A DNA stretch of 11,526 bases from NCBI GenBank assembly GCA_022615295.1, contig JAKEHF010000061.1, forward strand, positions 1-11,526. The letters run 5' to 3'. The notes beneath the pieces are model-generated. The model was not told where the DNA came from, searched no databases, and saw nothing but the letters and a program-made list of their open reading frames with translations. The position numbers and the translations under genes were made by a program. Numbering within the stretch: position 1 is the stretch's first letter; every line of letters starts with the position of its first letter. Below are positions 1 through 6,477 of this stretch, in pieces. The stretch is from Actinomycetota bacterium. GTDB taxonomy: Bacteria; Actinomycetota; Acidimicrobiia; Spongiisociales; ZC4RG35.

Positions 1-690
1 CATCTCGGCGAGTATCGACACCGCCACCTCCTGGGGGGTCTCGGCGCCGATGTCGAGGCCGATGGGGGAATGGATCCTGGCGATGTCGGTGGCGTCGAAG
101 CCCATCCCCTTCAATCTGGCTACCCTCTGGTCGTGGGTGCGCCGGCTTCCCATGGCCCCGATGTACCTGGTGTCACCCTTTAGAGCGGCCTCGAGAGGTG
201 GGGTCTCGTGACGGGCGTCGTGGGAGAGCACCACCGTCCAGGTCCTCCGGTCGAAGGAGAGCTGGTCCATCAAGTCCCCCGGCCAACCGACGAGGACACG
301 ATGGGCGTCGGGGAATCGCTCCGGTGTGGCGAACATCGCCCGGGAGTCCACCACGGTCACCCGGTAGCCCATCTGGGTAGCGAAGGAGCACAGGGCCTGA
401 CCGATGTGCACGGCGCCGAAAACGAGGAGGTCAGGAGGGGGAGCCAAGGTCTCGACGAAGACCGTGTGGTCTCCGTAGTCGAGAGCACGGTGCTGCTCGT
501 GGCTCATGAGCGTCACCGCGTCTTCGATCAAGTCCGCCCTCACCCCGTCGGATATCGACCCGGCGAGGATTACCCCGCGGTCGTCGAGGACGGCCTTGGC
601 GCCGATTTCGGGCCCGGCGACGAAGGTGAGGACGGATCCGAAGCGCTCCGCGTCGAGTATGTGCTGGATGGCCTCGACGACCGTGCTCAC
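1..690 (-). CDS. XdhC/CoxI family protein, C-terminal Rossmann part (partial)
   Basis: This frame is open for 230 codons from a GTG at 690 and runs off the left edge without a stop. It matches the C-terminal half of XdhC/CoxI proteins, which help insert or sulfurate the molybdenum cofactor of xanthine or CO dehydrogenases. Visible signatures are a nucleotide-binding-like turn (FGAVHIGQAL, about residue 91), a beta strand ending in an acid (YRVTVVDSR), a YIGAMGSRRTHDQR segment and the family-typical IHSPIGLDIGAETPQEVAVS near the end. The start GTG overlaps the stop of the upstream XdhC N-terminal ORF as GTGA, so the two are probably translationally coupled, and no separate SD is seen. Residues 1-85 are a less conserved lead-in. 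The family assignment is firm. The exact role (CO dehydrogenase, xanthine dehydrogenase or another Mo hydroxylase) cannot be told without the catalytic genes, which may lie beyond position 1. Confidence 0.9.
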   Translation of the reverse strand, partial: MSTVVEAIQHILDAERFGSVLTFVAGPEIGAKAVLDDRGVILAGSISDGVRADLIEDAVTLMSHEQHRALDYGDHTVFVETLAPPPDLLVFGAVHIGQALCSFATQMGYRVTVVDSRAMFATPERFPDAHRVLVGWPGDLMDQLSFDRRTWTVVLSHDARHETPPLEAALKGDTRYIGAMGSRRTHDQRVARLKGMGFDATDIARIHSPIGLDIGAETPQEVAVSILAEM

Positions 691-995
691 CAGGGTTCTA
701 TGAAGACATCGATGGTTCCGCCACAGGCCATGCCCACTGCGAAGGCGTCTTCGTCGGCTATCCCATAGGTGACCAGCTTGGGTTTGCCGCTGGCGATGAC
801 CTCCTGGGCGTGGAGGAAGACGTCGTTCTCGACACACCCCCCACTGACGGAGCCCTCCATCTCGCCATCATCGGTGACCAGGAACTTCGACCCTTCGGGT
901 CGCGGTGCGCTCCCGTGGACCCGCACCACCGTGGCCACGGCCACCCTCTTGCCCTCCTCGACCCATCTGTTGCGCAAGGCGAGCTGGCTCCTCAT
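687..995 (-). CDS. XdhC/CoxI family protein, N-terminal domain
   Basis: This is a short protein of 102 residues consisting only of the XdhC_CoxI N-terminal domain. It has the conserved VATVVRVHGSAPRPEGSK lead, the GSVSGGCVEN motif with its conserved cysteine, and the closing CGGTIDVFIEP motif. In longer family members this domain is fused to a Rossmann domain; here it stops and the Rossmann part restarts at 690 by a GTGA overlap. Family members take part in molybdenum-cofactor handling for Mo hydroxylases. I chose the ATG at 993-995 because a -10-like TAGGCT sits just upstream and would place the transcript start a few bases before it. An in-frame TTG at 1002-1004 would add three residues. 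Both short halves keep their motifs, so this looks like a natural split rather than decay. Confidence 0.88.
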   Translation of the reverse strand: MRSQLALRNRWVEEGKRVAVATVVRVHGSAPRPEGSKFLVTDDGEMEGSVSGGCVENDVFLHAQEVIASGKPKLVTYGIADEDAFAVGMACGGTIDVFIEPW

Positions 996-1004
996 CGCCG
1001 CCAA

Positions 1005-1010
1005 AGCCTA
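1005..1010 (-). promoter_or_regulatory. Candidate -10 box for the xdhC pair
   Basis: On the minus strand the hexamer is TAGGCT, nine bases before the ATG at 995. There is no convincing SD before that ATG and no recognisable -35. The spacing would give a leader of about three bases, i.e. near-leaderless transcription as is common in actinobacteria. This would let the xdhC pair be transcribed independently of coxDE. Confidence 0.35.
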
Positions 1011-1241
1011 CCCGCCCGCGACCTGGATCCCCGTCCCGGGGGGGTGATCGCCGGTGCCTTGCCCCTGCTCTATGGCTTGGCCGAGGGGATCGTCACCGGC
1101 GCTACTTATGACCCGGCGAAGACCCCGGCACGCGGCCCGGCGGCGCCCGCCTCGGGTCGGAGACGCTCCCGGCTCCATGAGGCGGTCGGCTACACGGCCC
1201 TGGTTCCTGACCGGAGACATGCGGTGACGGTGGGTGCGATC

Positions 1242-1264
1242 CCGTACACGGCCCGATTGTACGG
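1242..1264 (-). terminator. Hairpin after coxE, possible terminator
   Basis: Read on the minus strand, CCGTACA and TGTACGG form a perfect 7-bp stem with a 9-base loop, starting nine bases after the coxE stop codon. No T-run follows, so it is not a classic intrinsic terminator. It could be a terminator, an RNA 3'-end stabiliser or chance. Its position right after the stop favours a 3'-end role. Confidence 0.35.
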
Positions 1265-1272
1265 CCGGGTAA

Positions 1273-2391
1273 CTAGCGGGCCATGGTGTCGAGGAGACGG
1301 ACCAGGTCCCGCAGGTCGTCTATCGAGGCCGCAGGGAGGAGATGATCGACATGGGGGAGGACCGTGCGCATCCCCCTCGTCGCCGGGGTGTAGTCCGTTC
1401 GCCCCGCCAACGGGTTCAGCCAGATCAAGCTGCCCACCGAGCGGGCGAGCCGGGCGGTCTCCACAGCGAGGAGCTCGGGGTCGCCGCAGTCCCAGCCGTC
1501 GGAGAGGATCATGGCAACAGGCCGGCCTCGGGCCATCCTCCGGCTCCACATCCGGTTCCAGGCGGCGAAGGCCTCACCGATCATGGTGCCGCCCGACCAA
1601 TCGGTGACGGTACGGCCCGCCGAGGCCAGGGCGGTGCGTGCGTCGCGCTTGGCGAGATCGTCGGTGATCCTGGTGAGACGCGTGGAGAAGGTGAAGACCT
1701 CCACGTGCTCGAGACGATGCTGGGCGGCGTGGGCGAAGAACAAGAACAGGTCGGCGTATCGCTCCATCGACCCCGAGATGTCGGCGATGATGATCAGTGG
1801 ACGTTGCCGGGTGCGCCGCCTGCGCATCTCCAGACGCATCAGGTCGCCCTCGGGGCCGACACCGGCATGCAGGGTTCGTCGCATGTCGGGTCGTCTCCCG
1901 GCGTCGTCTAACACCCAGCGCCGGGTCCGGAAGTCGGTGGGCCGCCAGAACATGGCCGAAACCAGACGTCTCGCCTCGGCGAGCTGGTCGTCGTCGAGAT
2001 CGGCGATGTCACGTCCGGAGACGTTCTCCACAGCGGAGGCGCCATCGTGGGTAACGGCGTCGTCGGTGCCTTCGTCGCCTACCCGTTGTTTGACCTGGCT
2101 GACGGCGGAGGCGGCGAGGAGGGAGGAGCCCTTGGGCTCAGTGGAGCGCGATCTGTGGGATCTGGAGAAGAAGTGATCGAACTCCTCGTCGAAGATCTCA
2201 CGCTGCGAAGGGTCGGTCACGGCCAGACTGCGCAGGGCGGCGTGCACCTGGCTGCGCCGCGCCGGATCGACCAGCCCCAGGGATCGAGTCATGTCGGTCA
2301 TCTGGTCGGGCGTGACCGTCATCCCACGTGACCGCAGCGCGTCGGCGAAGGTGGCGATGTCCCGCACCGGCCCGGGCCCCACTTGATTCAC
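1273..2391 (-). CDS. CoxE-like VWA domain protein
   Basis: This 372-residue protein belongs to the CoxE-type family with a C-terminal von Willebrand factor A domain. The metal-binding MIDAS residues are intact: the D-x-S-x-S motif is D204, S206, S208 in IADISGSME, the threonine is T269 in WSGGTMIG, and the aspartate is D298 in ILSDGWD. The N-terminal part (about 1-190) is variable, with an acidic and Ser-rich middle. In CO-oxidising bacteria CoxE acts with the AAA+ ATPase CoxD in maturing the active site of CO dehydrogenase, and MoxR/VWA pairs act widely as metal-centre chaperones. The start GTG overlaps the coxD stop as GTGA, which fixes the start and implies coupled translation of the two partners. 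The target enzyme here is not in the window, so a role in another Mo hydroxylase is equally possible. Confidence 0.88.
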   Translation of the reverse strand: MNQVGPGPVRDIATFADALRSRGMTVTPDQMTDMTRSLGLVDPARRSQVHAALRSLAVTDPSQREIFDEEFDHFFSRSHRSRSTEPKGSSLLAASAVSQVKQRVGDEGTDDAVTHDGASAVENVSGRDIADLDDDQLAEARRLVSAMFWRPTDFRTRRWVLDDAGRRPDMRRTLHAGVGPEGDLMRLEMRRRRTRQRPLIIIADISGSMERYADLFLFFAHAAQHRLEHVEVFTFSTRLTRITDDLAKRDARTALASAGRTVTDWSGGTMIGEAFAAWNRMWSRRMARGRPVAMILSDGWDCGDPELLAVETARLARSVGSLIWLNPLAGRTDYTPATRGMRTVLPHVDHLLPAASIDDLRDLVRLLDTMAR

Positions 2392-3266
2392 CTGACCAGC
2401 TGCTCCACGCCCAGACCGCGGACGACGTCGATGTCATCCTTGTACTTGAGGACCACCCCCAACGTCTGGTCGACCAGACCCGAGGTCAATCCGCCATGGC
2501 TCAGCAGCCGTAGCGACTCGGCCCAGTCGAGCGTCTCGGCGACACCCGGTGGCTTGAAAAGGTCCATGTCCCGGAGACGGGCCATCGCGGTGGCGAGGGT
2601 GCCGGCGAGCTCCTCCTCGATGCCGGGCACCTTGCGTCGGACTATGGCGGCTTCGAGGTCGGGATCGGGGTAGTCGATCCAGTGATATATGCAGCGTCGC
2701 TTGAGCGCGTCGTGGATCTCCCTGGTGCGGTTGGAGGTGAGCACGACGATCGGTGGGGCCTCGGCCTTCACCGTCCCGATCTCGGGGATGCTCACCTGGA
2801 AGTCGGACAGGATCTCGAGGAGAAAGGCCTCGAACTCCTCGTCGGCCCGGTCGAGCTCGTCCACGAGGAGGACGGCGCGTTGGGACGGGCTGCTCCTCTC
2901 GATCGCCTGGAGGAGTGGTCTGGCGATCAGGAACTCCCTGCTCATGATGTCCCTGGCGTCCACCTTAGAGCCCTCGCCGCGGGCCTCGATGAGCCGGATC
3001 TCCAGCATCTGGCGGGCGTAATCCCACTCATAGAGCGCCTGACCGATGTCGAGACCCTCGTAACACTGGAGACGGATCAGCTCGCCGCCGTTGAGCCTGG
3101 CCAGGACCTTGGCAACCTCGGTCTTGCCCACCCCGGCCTCGCCCTCGAGAAAGAGGGGCCTTCCCAGATGGAGGGCGAGATGGATGGCGACCGTGAGATC
3201 CTCCGACGCGAAGTAATCGTGGCCCTCGAGGGCGGCGCCGAGCTCTTCGACCGTGGACGGGATCAC
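2388..3266 (-). CDS. CoxD-like MoxR family AAA+ ATPase
   Basis: This 292-residue single-domain MoxR-type AAA+ ATPase has Walker A GEAGVGKTEVAK at about 42-53 (Lys48), Walker B AVLLVDELDR at about 131-140, and sensor-1 VVLTSNRTREIHDAL with Asn179, followed by the arginine-rich ALKRRC segment. The sequence fits the CoxD branch: its partner downstream is a VWA protein, overlapping by GTGA, then XdhC/CoxI genes. CoxD of CO-oxidising bacteria is an ATP-dependent chaperone needed to sulfurate and mature the Mo/Cu active site. It acts in the cytoplasm. The GTG start at 3264-3266 has no SD but lies exactly six bases after a TAACCT box, consistent with a leaderless mRNA. The MoxR call is firm; the CoxD assignment rests on context and overall similarity. 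Confidence 0.9.
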   Translation of the reverse strand: MIPSTVEELGAALEGHDYFASEDLTVAIHLALHLGRPLFLEGEAGVGKTEVAKVLARLNGGELIRLQCYEGLDIGQALYEWDYARQMLEIRLIEARGEGSKVDARDIMSREFLIARPLLQAIERSSPSQRAVLLVDELDRADEEFEAFLLEILSDFQVSIPEIGTVKAEAPPIVVLTSNRTREIHDALKRRCIYHWIDYPDPDLEAAIVRRKVPGIEEELAGTLATAMARLRDMDLFKPPGVAETLDWAESLRLLSHGGLTSGLVDQTLGVVLKYKDDIDVVRGLGVEQLVR

Positions 3267-3272
3267 GACGAC

Positions 3273-3278
3273 AGGTTA
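3273..3278 (-). promoter_or_regulatory. Candidate leaderless -10 box for coxDE
   Basis: The minus-strand hexamer TAACCT ends six bases before the coxD GTG, so transcription would begin at or next to the first base of the start codon. There is no SD and no clear -35. The identical hexamer precedes ffh. Confidence 0.45.
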
Positions 3279-3326
3279 AGTGCTCCCCGTCGTGGGCTGG
3301 CGGTGACGTGTGACAGACTTGTGGTC

Positions 3327-3353
3327 ATGCCGGACACACACGGTCCCCAGTGA
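3327..3353 (+). other. Eight-codon ORF overlapping the sigma factor start
   Basis: An ATG opens an ORF encoding MPDTHGPQ and ends with TGA at 3351-3353. That TGA overlaps the GTG start of the sigma gene as GTGA. No SD precedes it; a weak CAGACT box lies seven bases upstream. If translated it could feed ribosomes onto the sigma gene by termination and reinitiation. It may equally be chance, since such short ORFs are common. Confidence 0.2.
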
Positions 3354-3892
3354 GCGAGTCATCGGAGCGACGTGACCGGTTCGAGGAGCTGGCGGCCCTG
3401 GTCTACGAGCCGGTGCAGCGTTACCTCCTGCGACGTCTCAACCCCGAGGACGCAGCCGATGTCCTCTCCGAGACCATGCTCACCCTGTGGAGACGTCTCG
3501 ACGACATCCCTTCCCACAACCGCGTCCCCTGGTCGTACGGTGTGGCGAGACGGGTGATGGCCAACTACCGCCGTGGGCAAAGACGTCATCTCCAGCTCGT
3601 CGAACGTCTCGAGCGGGAACCACCGCCACCCCCACCGGGTGCGGGCGGGGAGAGTGGGGACACCGAGCTGACGGCGGCCCTGGCCAGGCTCTCTCCCTCC
3701 GACCAGGAGCTGTTGAGACTGTGGGCGTGGGAGGGTCTCGAGCCGAGGGACATCGCCCCGGTTCTCGGGTTGACCACCAATGCGGCGACGATCAGGCTGA
3801 GCAGGGCCCGCAAGAAGCTCGGGGAAGGGTTGAAAGACCGGGGGCGCTTCCGGACACAAGAGGACACGACACAGGAAGGAGCAGCAGGATGA
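3350..3892 (+). CDS. ECF-type RNA polymerase sigma factor
   Basis: This 180-residue protein has the two-domain layout of extracytoplasmic-function sigma factors. Region 2 covers about residues 10-78, with the DAADVLSETMLTLWRRLDD helix and a WSYGVARRVMANYRRGQRR stretch for -10 recognition and polymerase contact. A short proline/glycine linker follows (PPPPPPGAGGESGD, about 91-106). Region 4 covers about 107-158, with LARLSPSDQELLRLWAWEGL and a helix-turn-helix around IAPVLGLTTNAATIRLSRARKKL for -35 recognition. The GTG start is chosen because the N-terminus fits the family length and nothing in frame upstream is as good. No SD is obvious, and an eight-codon ORF overlaps the start. The stop overlaps the next gene as ATGA, the usual arrangement of a sigma factor and its regulator. 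The inducing signal cannot be read from the sequence. Confidence 0.9.
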   Translation: MSESSERRDRFEELAALVYEPVQRYLLRRLNPEDAADVLSETMLTLWRRLDDIPSHNRVPWSYGVARRVMANYRRGQRRHLQLVERLEREPPPPPPGAGGESGDTELTAALARLSPSDQELLRLWAWEGLEPRDIAPVLGLTTNAATIRLSRARKKLGEGLKDRGRFRTQEDTTQEGAAG

Positions 3893-4458
3893 CTGACGAG
3901 TTGCGCGACCGGCTCGCCCGGCTCGATCCCATGCGCTCCGATGTGTCGGTAGAGCCGGTGGACTCACCGGCGTCCCGGAAGCTATTGGAGAGCACAATGA
4001 GTACTCAGGTAGGAGAAAGACGGGCGACGTCGATGCGTCGTCTGGTCCCGGCGGTGGCGGCGGTTGCCGTGGCGGTCGGGGTGATCGGGGCGTTGGCCCT
4101 GAACGGCGGTGGTCAGCCGCTGGTGCTGAACACCGGTGTCGAAGACCCGACGGCCTCGTGCATCGTCTTCAGCGTCGAGGAGCTGGCCAAGGCCCCCGTT
4201 GCCTTCGAGGGGACGGTCGTCTCCAGCGAAGACGGGGTGGTCACGCTCGACGTCGACGAGTGGTTCAGGGGCGGTGTTTCCGGCCAGGTGATCCTGGAGG
4301 CACCCGAGGGCATGGAGGCCCTGATCGGCGGCATCCCGTTCACCGCGGGCGACACCTATCTGATCACCGCCTATGACGGCGTGGTCAACTACTGCGGGTT
4401 TTCGGGTCCGAGCACACCCGAGCTCCGCGCCGCATTCGAGGCTGCCTTCTCGGGCTGA
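3889..4458 (+). CDS. Single-pass membrane protein, probable anti-sigma partner with NTR-like outer domain
   Basis: This 189-residue protein is encoded right after the sigma gene with an ATGA overlap and a strong SD (GGAAGGAG). The cytoplasmic N-terminus (about 1-50) begins MTDELRDRLARLDP, a helix-like start found in putative anti-sigma proteins. One hydrophobic segment follows at about 52-71 (LVPAVAAVAVAVGVIGALAL). The outer domain (about 88-189) starts with a cysteine (C91), continues with beta-rich segments such as VAFEGTVVSSEDGVVTLDVD, and has a second cysteine (C169) in VNYCGFSGPSTPEL. The cysteine pair and the strand order resemble NTR/TIMP-like OB-fold domains found in extracellular actinobacterial proteins. 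It lacks the HxxxCxxC zinc motif of ZAS anti-sigma factors. The anti-sigma role is inferred from context only. A longer open frame starting at 3487 is an artefact of reading through the sigma gene. Confidence 0.75.
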   Translation: MTDELRDRLARLDPMRSDVSVEPVDSPASRKLLESTMSTQVGERRATSMRRLVPAVAAVAVAVGVIGALALNGGGQPLVLNTGVEDPTASCIVFSVEELAKAPVAFEGTVVSSEDGVVTLDVDEWFRGGVSGQVILEAPEGMEALIGGIPFTAGDTYLITAYDGVVNYCGFSGPSTPELRAAFEAAFSG

Positions 4459-4470
4459 GCCTCCCGACAA

Positions 4471-4504
4471 GGATCGGACGGGCCCACCCGGGCTCGTCCG
4501 ATCC
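4471..4504 (+). terminator. Strong hairpin between the sigma operon and ffh
   Basis: Bases 4471-4485 pair with 4490-4504, giving a 15-bp stem (one G-U pair at 4481/4494) and an ACCC loop. It begins 13 bases after the stop of the membrane-protein gene. No T-tract follows, so it resembles the GC-rich hairpins often seen at 3' ends in actinobacteria rather than a classic rho-independent terminator. It separates the sigma operon from the ffh promoter. Confidence 0.65.
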
Positions 4505-4543
4505 GGGTCGAAGAGGACCGTCGGTTTGTTGCTGCGCCGGCCA

Positions 4544-4549
4544 TAACCT
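4544..4549 (+). promoter_or_regulatory. Candidate -10 box for ffh operon
   Basis: TAACCT lies ten bases before the ffh TTG start, predicting a start of transcription near A4556 and a leader of about four bases. No SD is present before the TTG. A weak -35-like TCGGTT at 4521-4526 gives a 17-base spacer. The same hexamer precedes coxD. Confidence 0.45.
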
Positions 4550-4559
4550 GCGACCAACT

Positions 4560-5903
4560 TTGTTCGACACACTCGCCACCAGGTTCGAGACCGTCTTCGG
4601 GTCGCTCCGTGGCAAAGGCCGTCTCGGCGGGGCCGACATCGACCGGGCCCTGCGCGAGGTCCGGCTCGCTCTCCTCGAGGCCGACGTCAACGTCGTCGTC
4701 GTGGATCATCTCCTCGACCGGATCCGTGACAGGGCGCTGGGCGCCGACGTCGCGAAGTCGCTGACACCGGGCCAACAGGTGGTCAAGATCGTCCACCAGT
4801 CCCTGGTCGAGGTGCTCGGCACCGAGAACGTCGGTCTGGCGAGGGGTCCCTCACCCCTCGTCCTGCTCGTGGTGGGTCTCCAGGGGTCGGGCAAGACCAC
4901 CACCTGTGCCAAGCTCGCCCATCATCTTGCAGGAAGGGGGCGGCGCCCGCTCCTCGTGGCCGCCGACATGCAGCGCCCCGCCGCCATAGACCAGTTGGAG
5001 ACCCTGGCGGCCAGGATCGGGGTTCCGGTGCTGACCGACCGGGGTGGGAAGCCGGTCCGTCTCGTCGGCCAGGCTCGCAAGGAGGCATCGAAGGCGGGTC
5101 GGGACGTCGTGATCATCGACACCGCGGGACGTCTCCAGATCGACGAGGTCCTCATGGCCGAACTGGCCGCCGTTCGCAAGACGGCCGACCCGGCCGAGGT
5201 GCTGCTCGTGGTCGATGCGATGACCGGTCAGGACGCGGTGAACGTCGCCACCGGCTTCAGCGAGCGCATCGGTCTCACCGGGGTGGTCCTCACCAAGCTG
5301 GACGGTGACGCCCGGGGCGGGGCGGCGATATCGGTGCGGCACGTCACCGGGGCGCCGGTCAAGTTCGCCGGGGTCGGGGAGGCCATCGACGACCTCGAGC
5401 CGTTCCACCCCGACCGCATGGCGTCACGGATCCTGGGAATGGGCGACGTCCTGACCCTGATCGAGAAGGCGGAGACTGTCTACGACCAGACCGAGGCGGA
5501 GAGGACGGCGAAACGTATCGCCAAGGGCGAGCTCACTCTCGATGACTATCTCGCCCAGTTCCGGGCGCTTCGCTCGATGGGGTCCCTTCGGGACATCCTT
5601 GCTATGCTTCCCGGCTCCGGATCGCTCCTGCGTGAGGTCGATGATCGAGATCTCAAGCGGGTTGAGGCAATCATCCAGTCGATGACGGCCGATGAGCGCC
5701 GGGATCCCAAGATCATCGGTGGCAGCCGAAAGCGACGTATCGCGTCCGGGTCGGGGACGACGCCCCAGGACGTGAATCGTCTGCTCAAGCAACACACGGA
5801 GACGCAGAGAATGATGAAGACGTTGGCCGGGTCCAGGGGGATGCCGAACCTGGAGGCCCTGATGGGCGGTCGGCCGGTGACCCGAGGACGCGGCAAGAGG
5901 TGA
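4560..5903 (+). CDS. ffh: Signal recognition particle protein Ffh (SRP54)
   Basis: Ffh is the GTPase of the signal recognition particle. It binds 4.5S RNA and hydrophobic signal sequences at the ribosome and docks with FtsY for co-translational membrane targeting. The protein has 447 residues, normal for the family. The N domain covers about 1-95, with RGKGRLGGADIDRALREVRLA... at the start. The GTPase domain has G1 GLQGSGKTTT (106-115), G3 DTAGR (187-191), G4 TKLDGD (245-250) and the GVGEAIDDLEPF closing motif. The M domain (about 295-430) has the methionine-rich signal-binding helices and the RNA-binding segment near PKIIGGSRKRRIASGSGT. The TTG start is supported by the family-typical N-terminus MFDTLATRFE. 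There is no SD, consistent with a near-leaderless transcript. rpsP follows after four bases, as in the conserved cluster. Confidence 0.97.
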   Translation: MFDTLATRFETVFGSLRGKGRLGGADIDRALREVRLALLEADVNVVVVDHLLDRIRDRALGADVAKSLTPGQQVVKIVHQSLVEVLGTENVGLARGPSPLVLLVVGLQGSGKTTTCAKLAHHLAGRGRRPLLVAADMQRPAAIDQLETLAARIGVPVLTDRGGKPVRLVGQARKEASKAGRDVVIIDTAGRLQIDEVLMAELAAVRKTADPAEVLLVVDAMTGQDAVNVATGFSERIGLTGVVLTKLDGDARGGAAISVRHVTGAPVKFAGVGEAIDDLEPFHPDRMASRILGMGDVLTLIEKAETVYDQTEAERTAKRIAKGELTLDDYLAQFRALRSMGSLRDILAMLPGSGSLLREVDDRDLKRVEAIIQSMTADERRDPKIIGGSRKRRIASGSGTTPQDVNRLLKQHTETQRMMKTLAGSRGMPNLEALMGGRPVTRGRGKR

Positions 5904-5907
5904 ATCG

Positions 5908-6222
5908 ATGGCTGTAAGGATGAGACTGATGAGGATGGGCAAGAAGAAGCAGCCCTCCTATCGGGTGGTCGTTGTCGACGGACGCTCCCAACGGGACAGC
6001 CGATACATCGAGCAGATAGGCAGATACGAGCCACTCCACGACCCCTCCCTGGTGGAGATCGACAACGAGAAGGCGGTCGCCTGGTTGGCCCGGGGAGCCC
6101 AGCCGAGTGAGACCGTCGAGAAGCTCCTCAACATCTCCGGTGCGATGAACACCATGAAGATGAAGACCGGCAAGGTCCACGTGGTGGGGGTCAAGCCGGC
6201 CGCGGTGTCGGAGGAGGAGTGA
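5908..6222 (+). CDS. rpsP: 30S ribosomal protein S16
   Basis: This 104-residue protein carries the S16 signature MAVRMRLMRMGKKKQPSYRV followed by DGRSQRDSRYIEQIGRYEP and the KAVAWLARGAQPSETVEKLL helix. S16 binds 16S rRNA early in small-subunit assembly. The C-terminal tail after about residue 80 (GAMNTMKMKTGK...) is longer than the minimal S16 core, as is common in high-GC Gram-positives. It starts four bases after the ffh stop, with a purine-rich AAGAGG near the ffh end serving as SD. The end overlaps khpA as TGATG. This is the canonical ffh-rpsP-khpA order. Confidence 0.97.
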   Translation: MAVRMRLMRMGKKKQPSYRVVVVDGRSQRDSRYIEQIGRYEPLHDPSLVEIDNEKAVAWLARGAQPSETVEKLLNISGAMNTMKMKTGKVHVVGVKPAAVSEEE

Positions 6223-6473
6223 TGGCAACCGGAGAGATCGTCGAGCGAGTGGTGATGTATGTCGTCCGCAGCATCGTCGACGAGCCCGATGCCGTCGAGG
6301 TGAGCATCATCGAGCAAGGCCCCAACGAGGTGGTAGCAGAGGTGCGCACCGCCAAGGGGGACATGGGCCGGGTCATCGGCCGCCGGGGACGTGTCGCCAA
6401 GGCCATCAGGGCCGCGGCAGCCGCCGCCGGCGAGGAAGAGGGGATCAACGCCGGGGTCGAGTTCCTCGACTGA
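6222..6473 (+). CDS. khpA: KH domain RNA-binding protein KhpA (YlqC family)
   Basis: This small single-KH-domain protein of 83 residues carries the GxxG loop in GRVIGRRGRVAKAIR, which contacts single-stranded RNA. KhpA proteins are cytoplasmic RNA binders, and in several Gram-positives they pair with KhpB to affect cell division, elongation and small-RNA biology. The position between rpsP and rimM is the family's usual place. I chose ATG at 6222-6224: it overlaps the rpsP stop as TGATG and has a run of GAGGAGGAG just upstream as SD. A GTG one codon earlier (6219) is possible. Confidence 0.93.
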   Translation: MATGEIVERVVMYVVRSIVDEPDAVEVSIIEQGPNEVVAEVRTAKGDMGRVIGRRGRVAKAIRAAAAAAGEEEGINAGVEFLD

Positions 6474-6477
6474 GCCC

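Larger units (their letters stand above)
996..1272. other. Intergenic stretch without a convincing gene
   Basis: These 277 bases separate the coxE stop from the xdhC start on the minus strand. Open frames cross it on both strands, but none has family motifs, an SD-supported start or an end that respects the neighbouring genes. It contains a 10-base direct repeat on the plus strand, TACACGGCCC at 1191-1200 and 1245-1254, a hairpin at 1242-1264 and the candidate -10 box at 1005-1010. A minus-strand frame at 1008-1220 is rich in Arg/Gly and looks non-coding. Confidence 0.6.

Noticed and set aside
1008..1220. Minus-strand 70-codon frame between coxE and xdhC
   Set aside because: No SD, Arg/Gly-rich and no recognised motif; it may be non-coding leader or gap sequence.
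1191..1254. Direct repeat TACACGGCCC as an operator or array
   Set aside because: Only two 10-base copies; in high-GC DNA this can be chance, and no regulator is linked.
810..1607. Plus-strand open frame of 265 codons crossing xdhC, the intergenic gap and coxE
   Set aside because: It is antisense to two genes with clear motifs. The part in the gap (from about GTG 1044) reads less oddly but has no end before coxE and no recognisable domain.
3487..3888. Longer N-terminus for the membrane protein after the sigma factor
   Set aside because: That extension is the sigma gene in another frame. The ATG at 3889 has a strong SD and an ATGA overlap.
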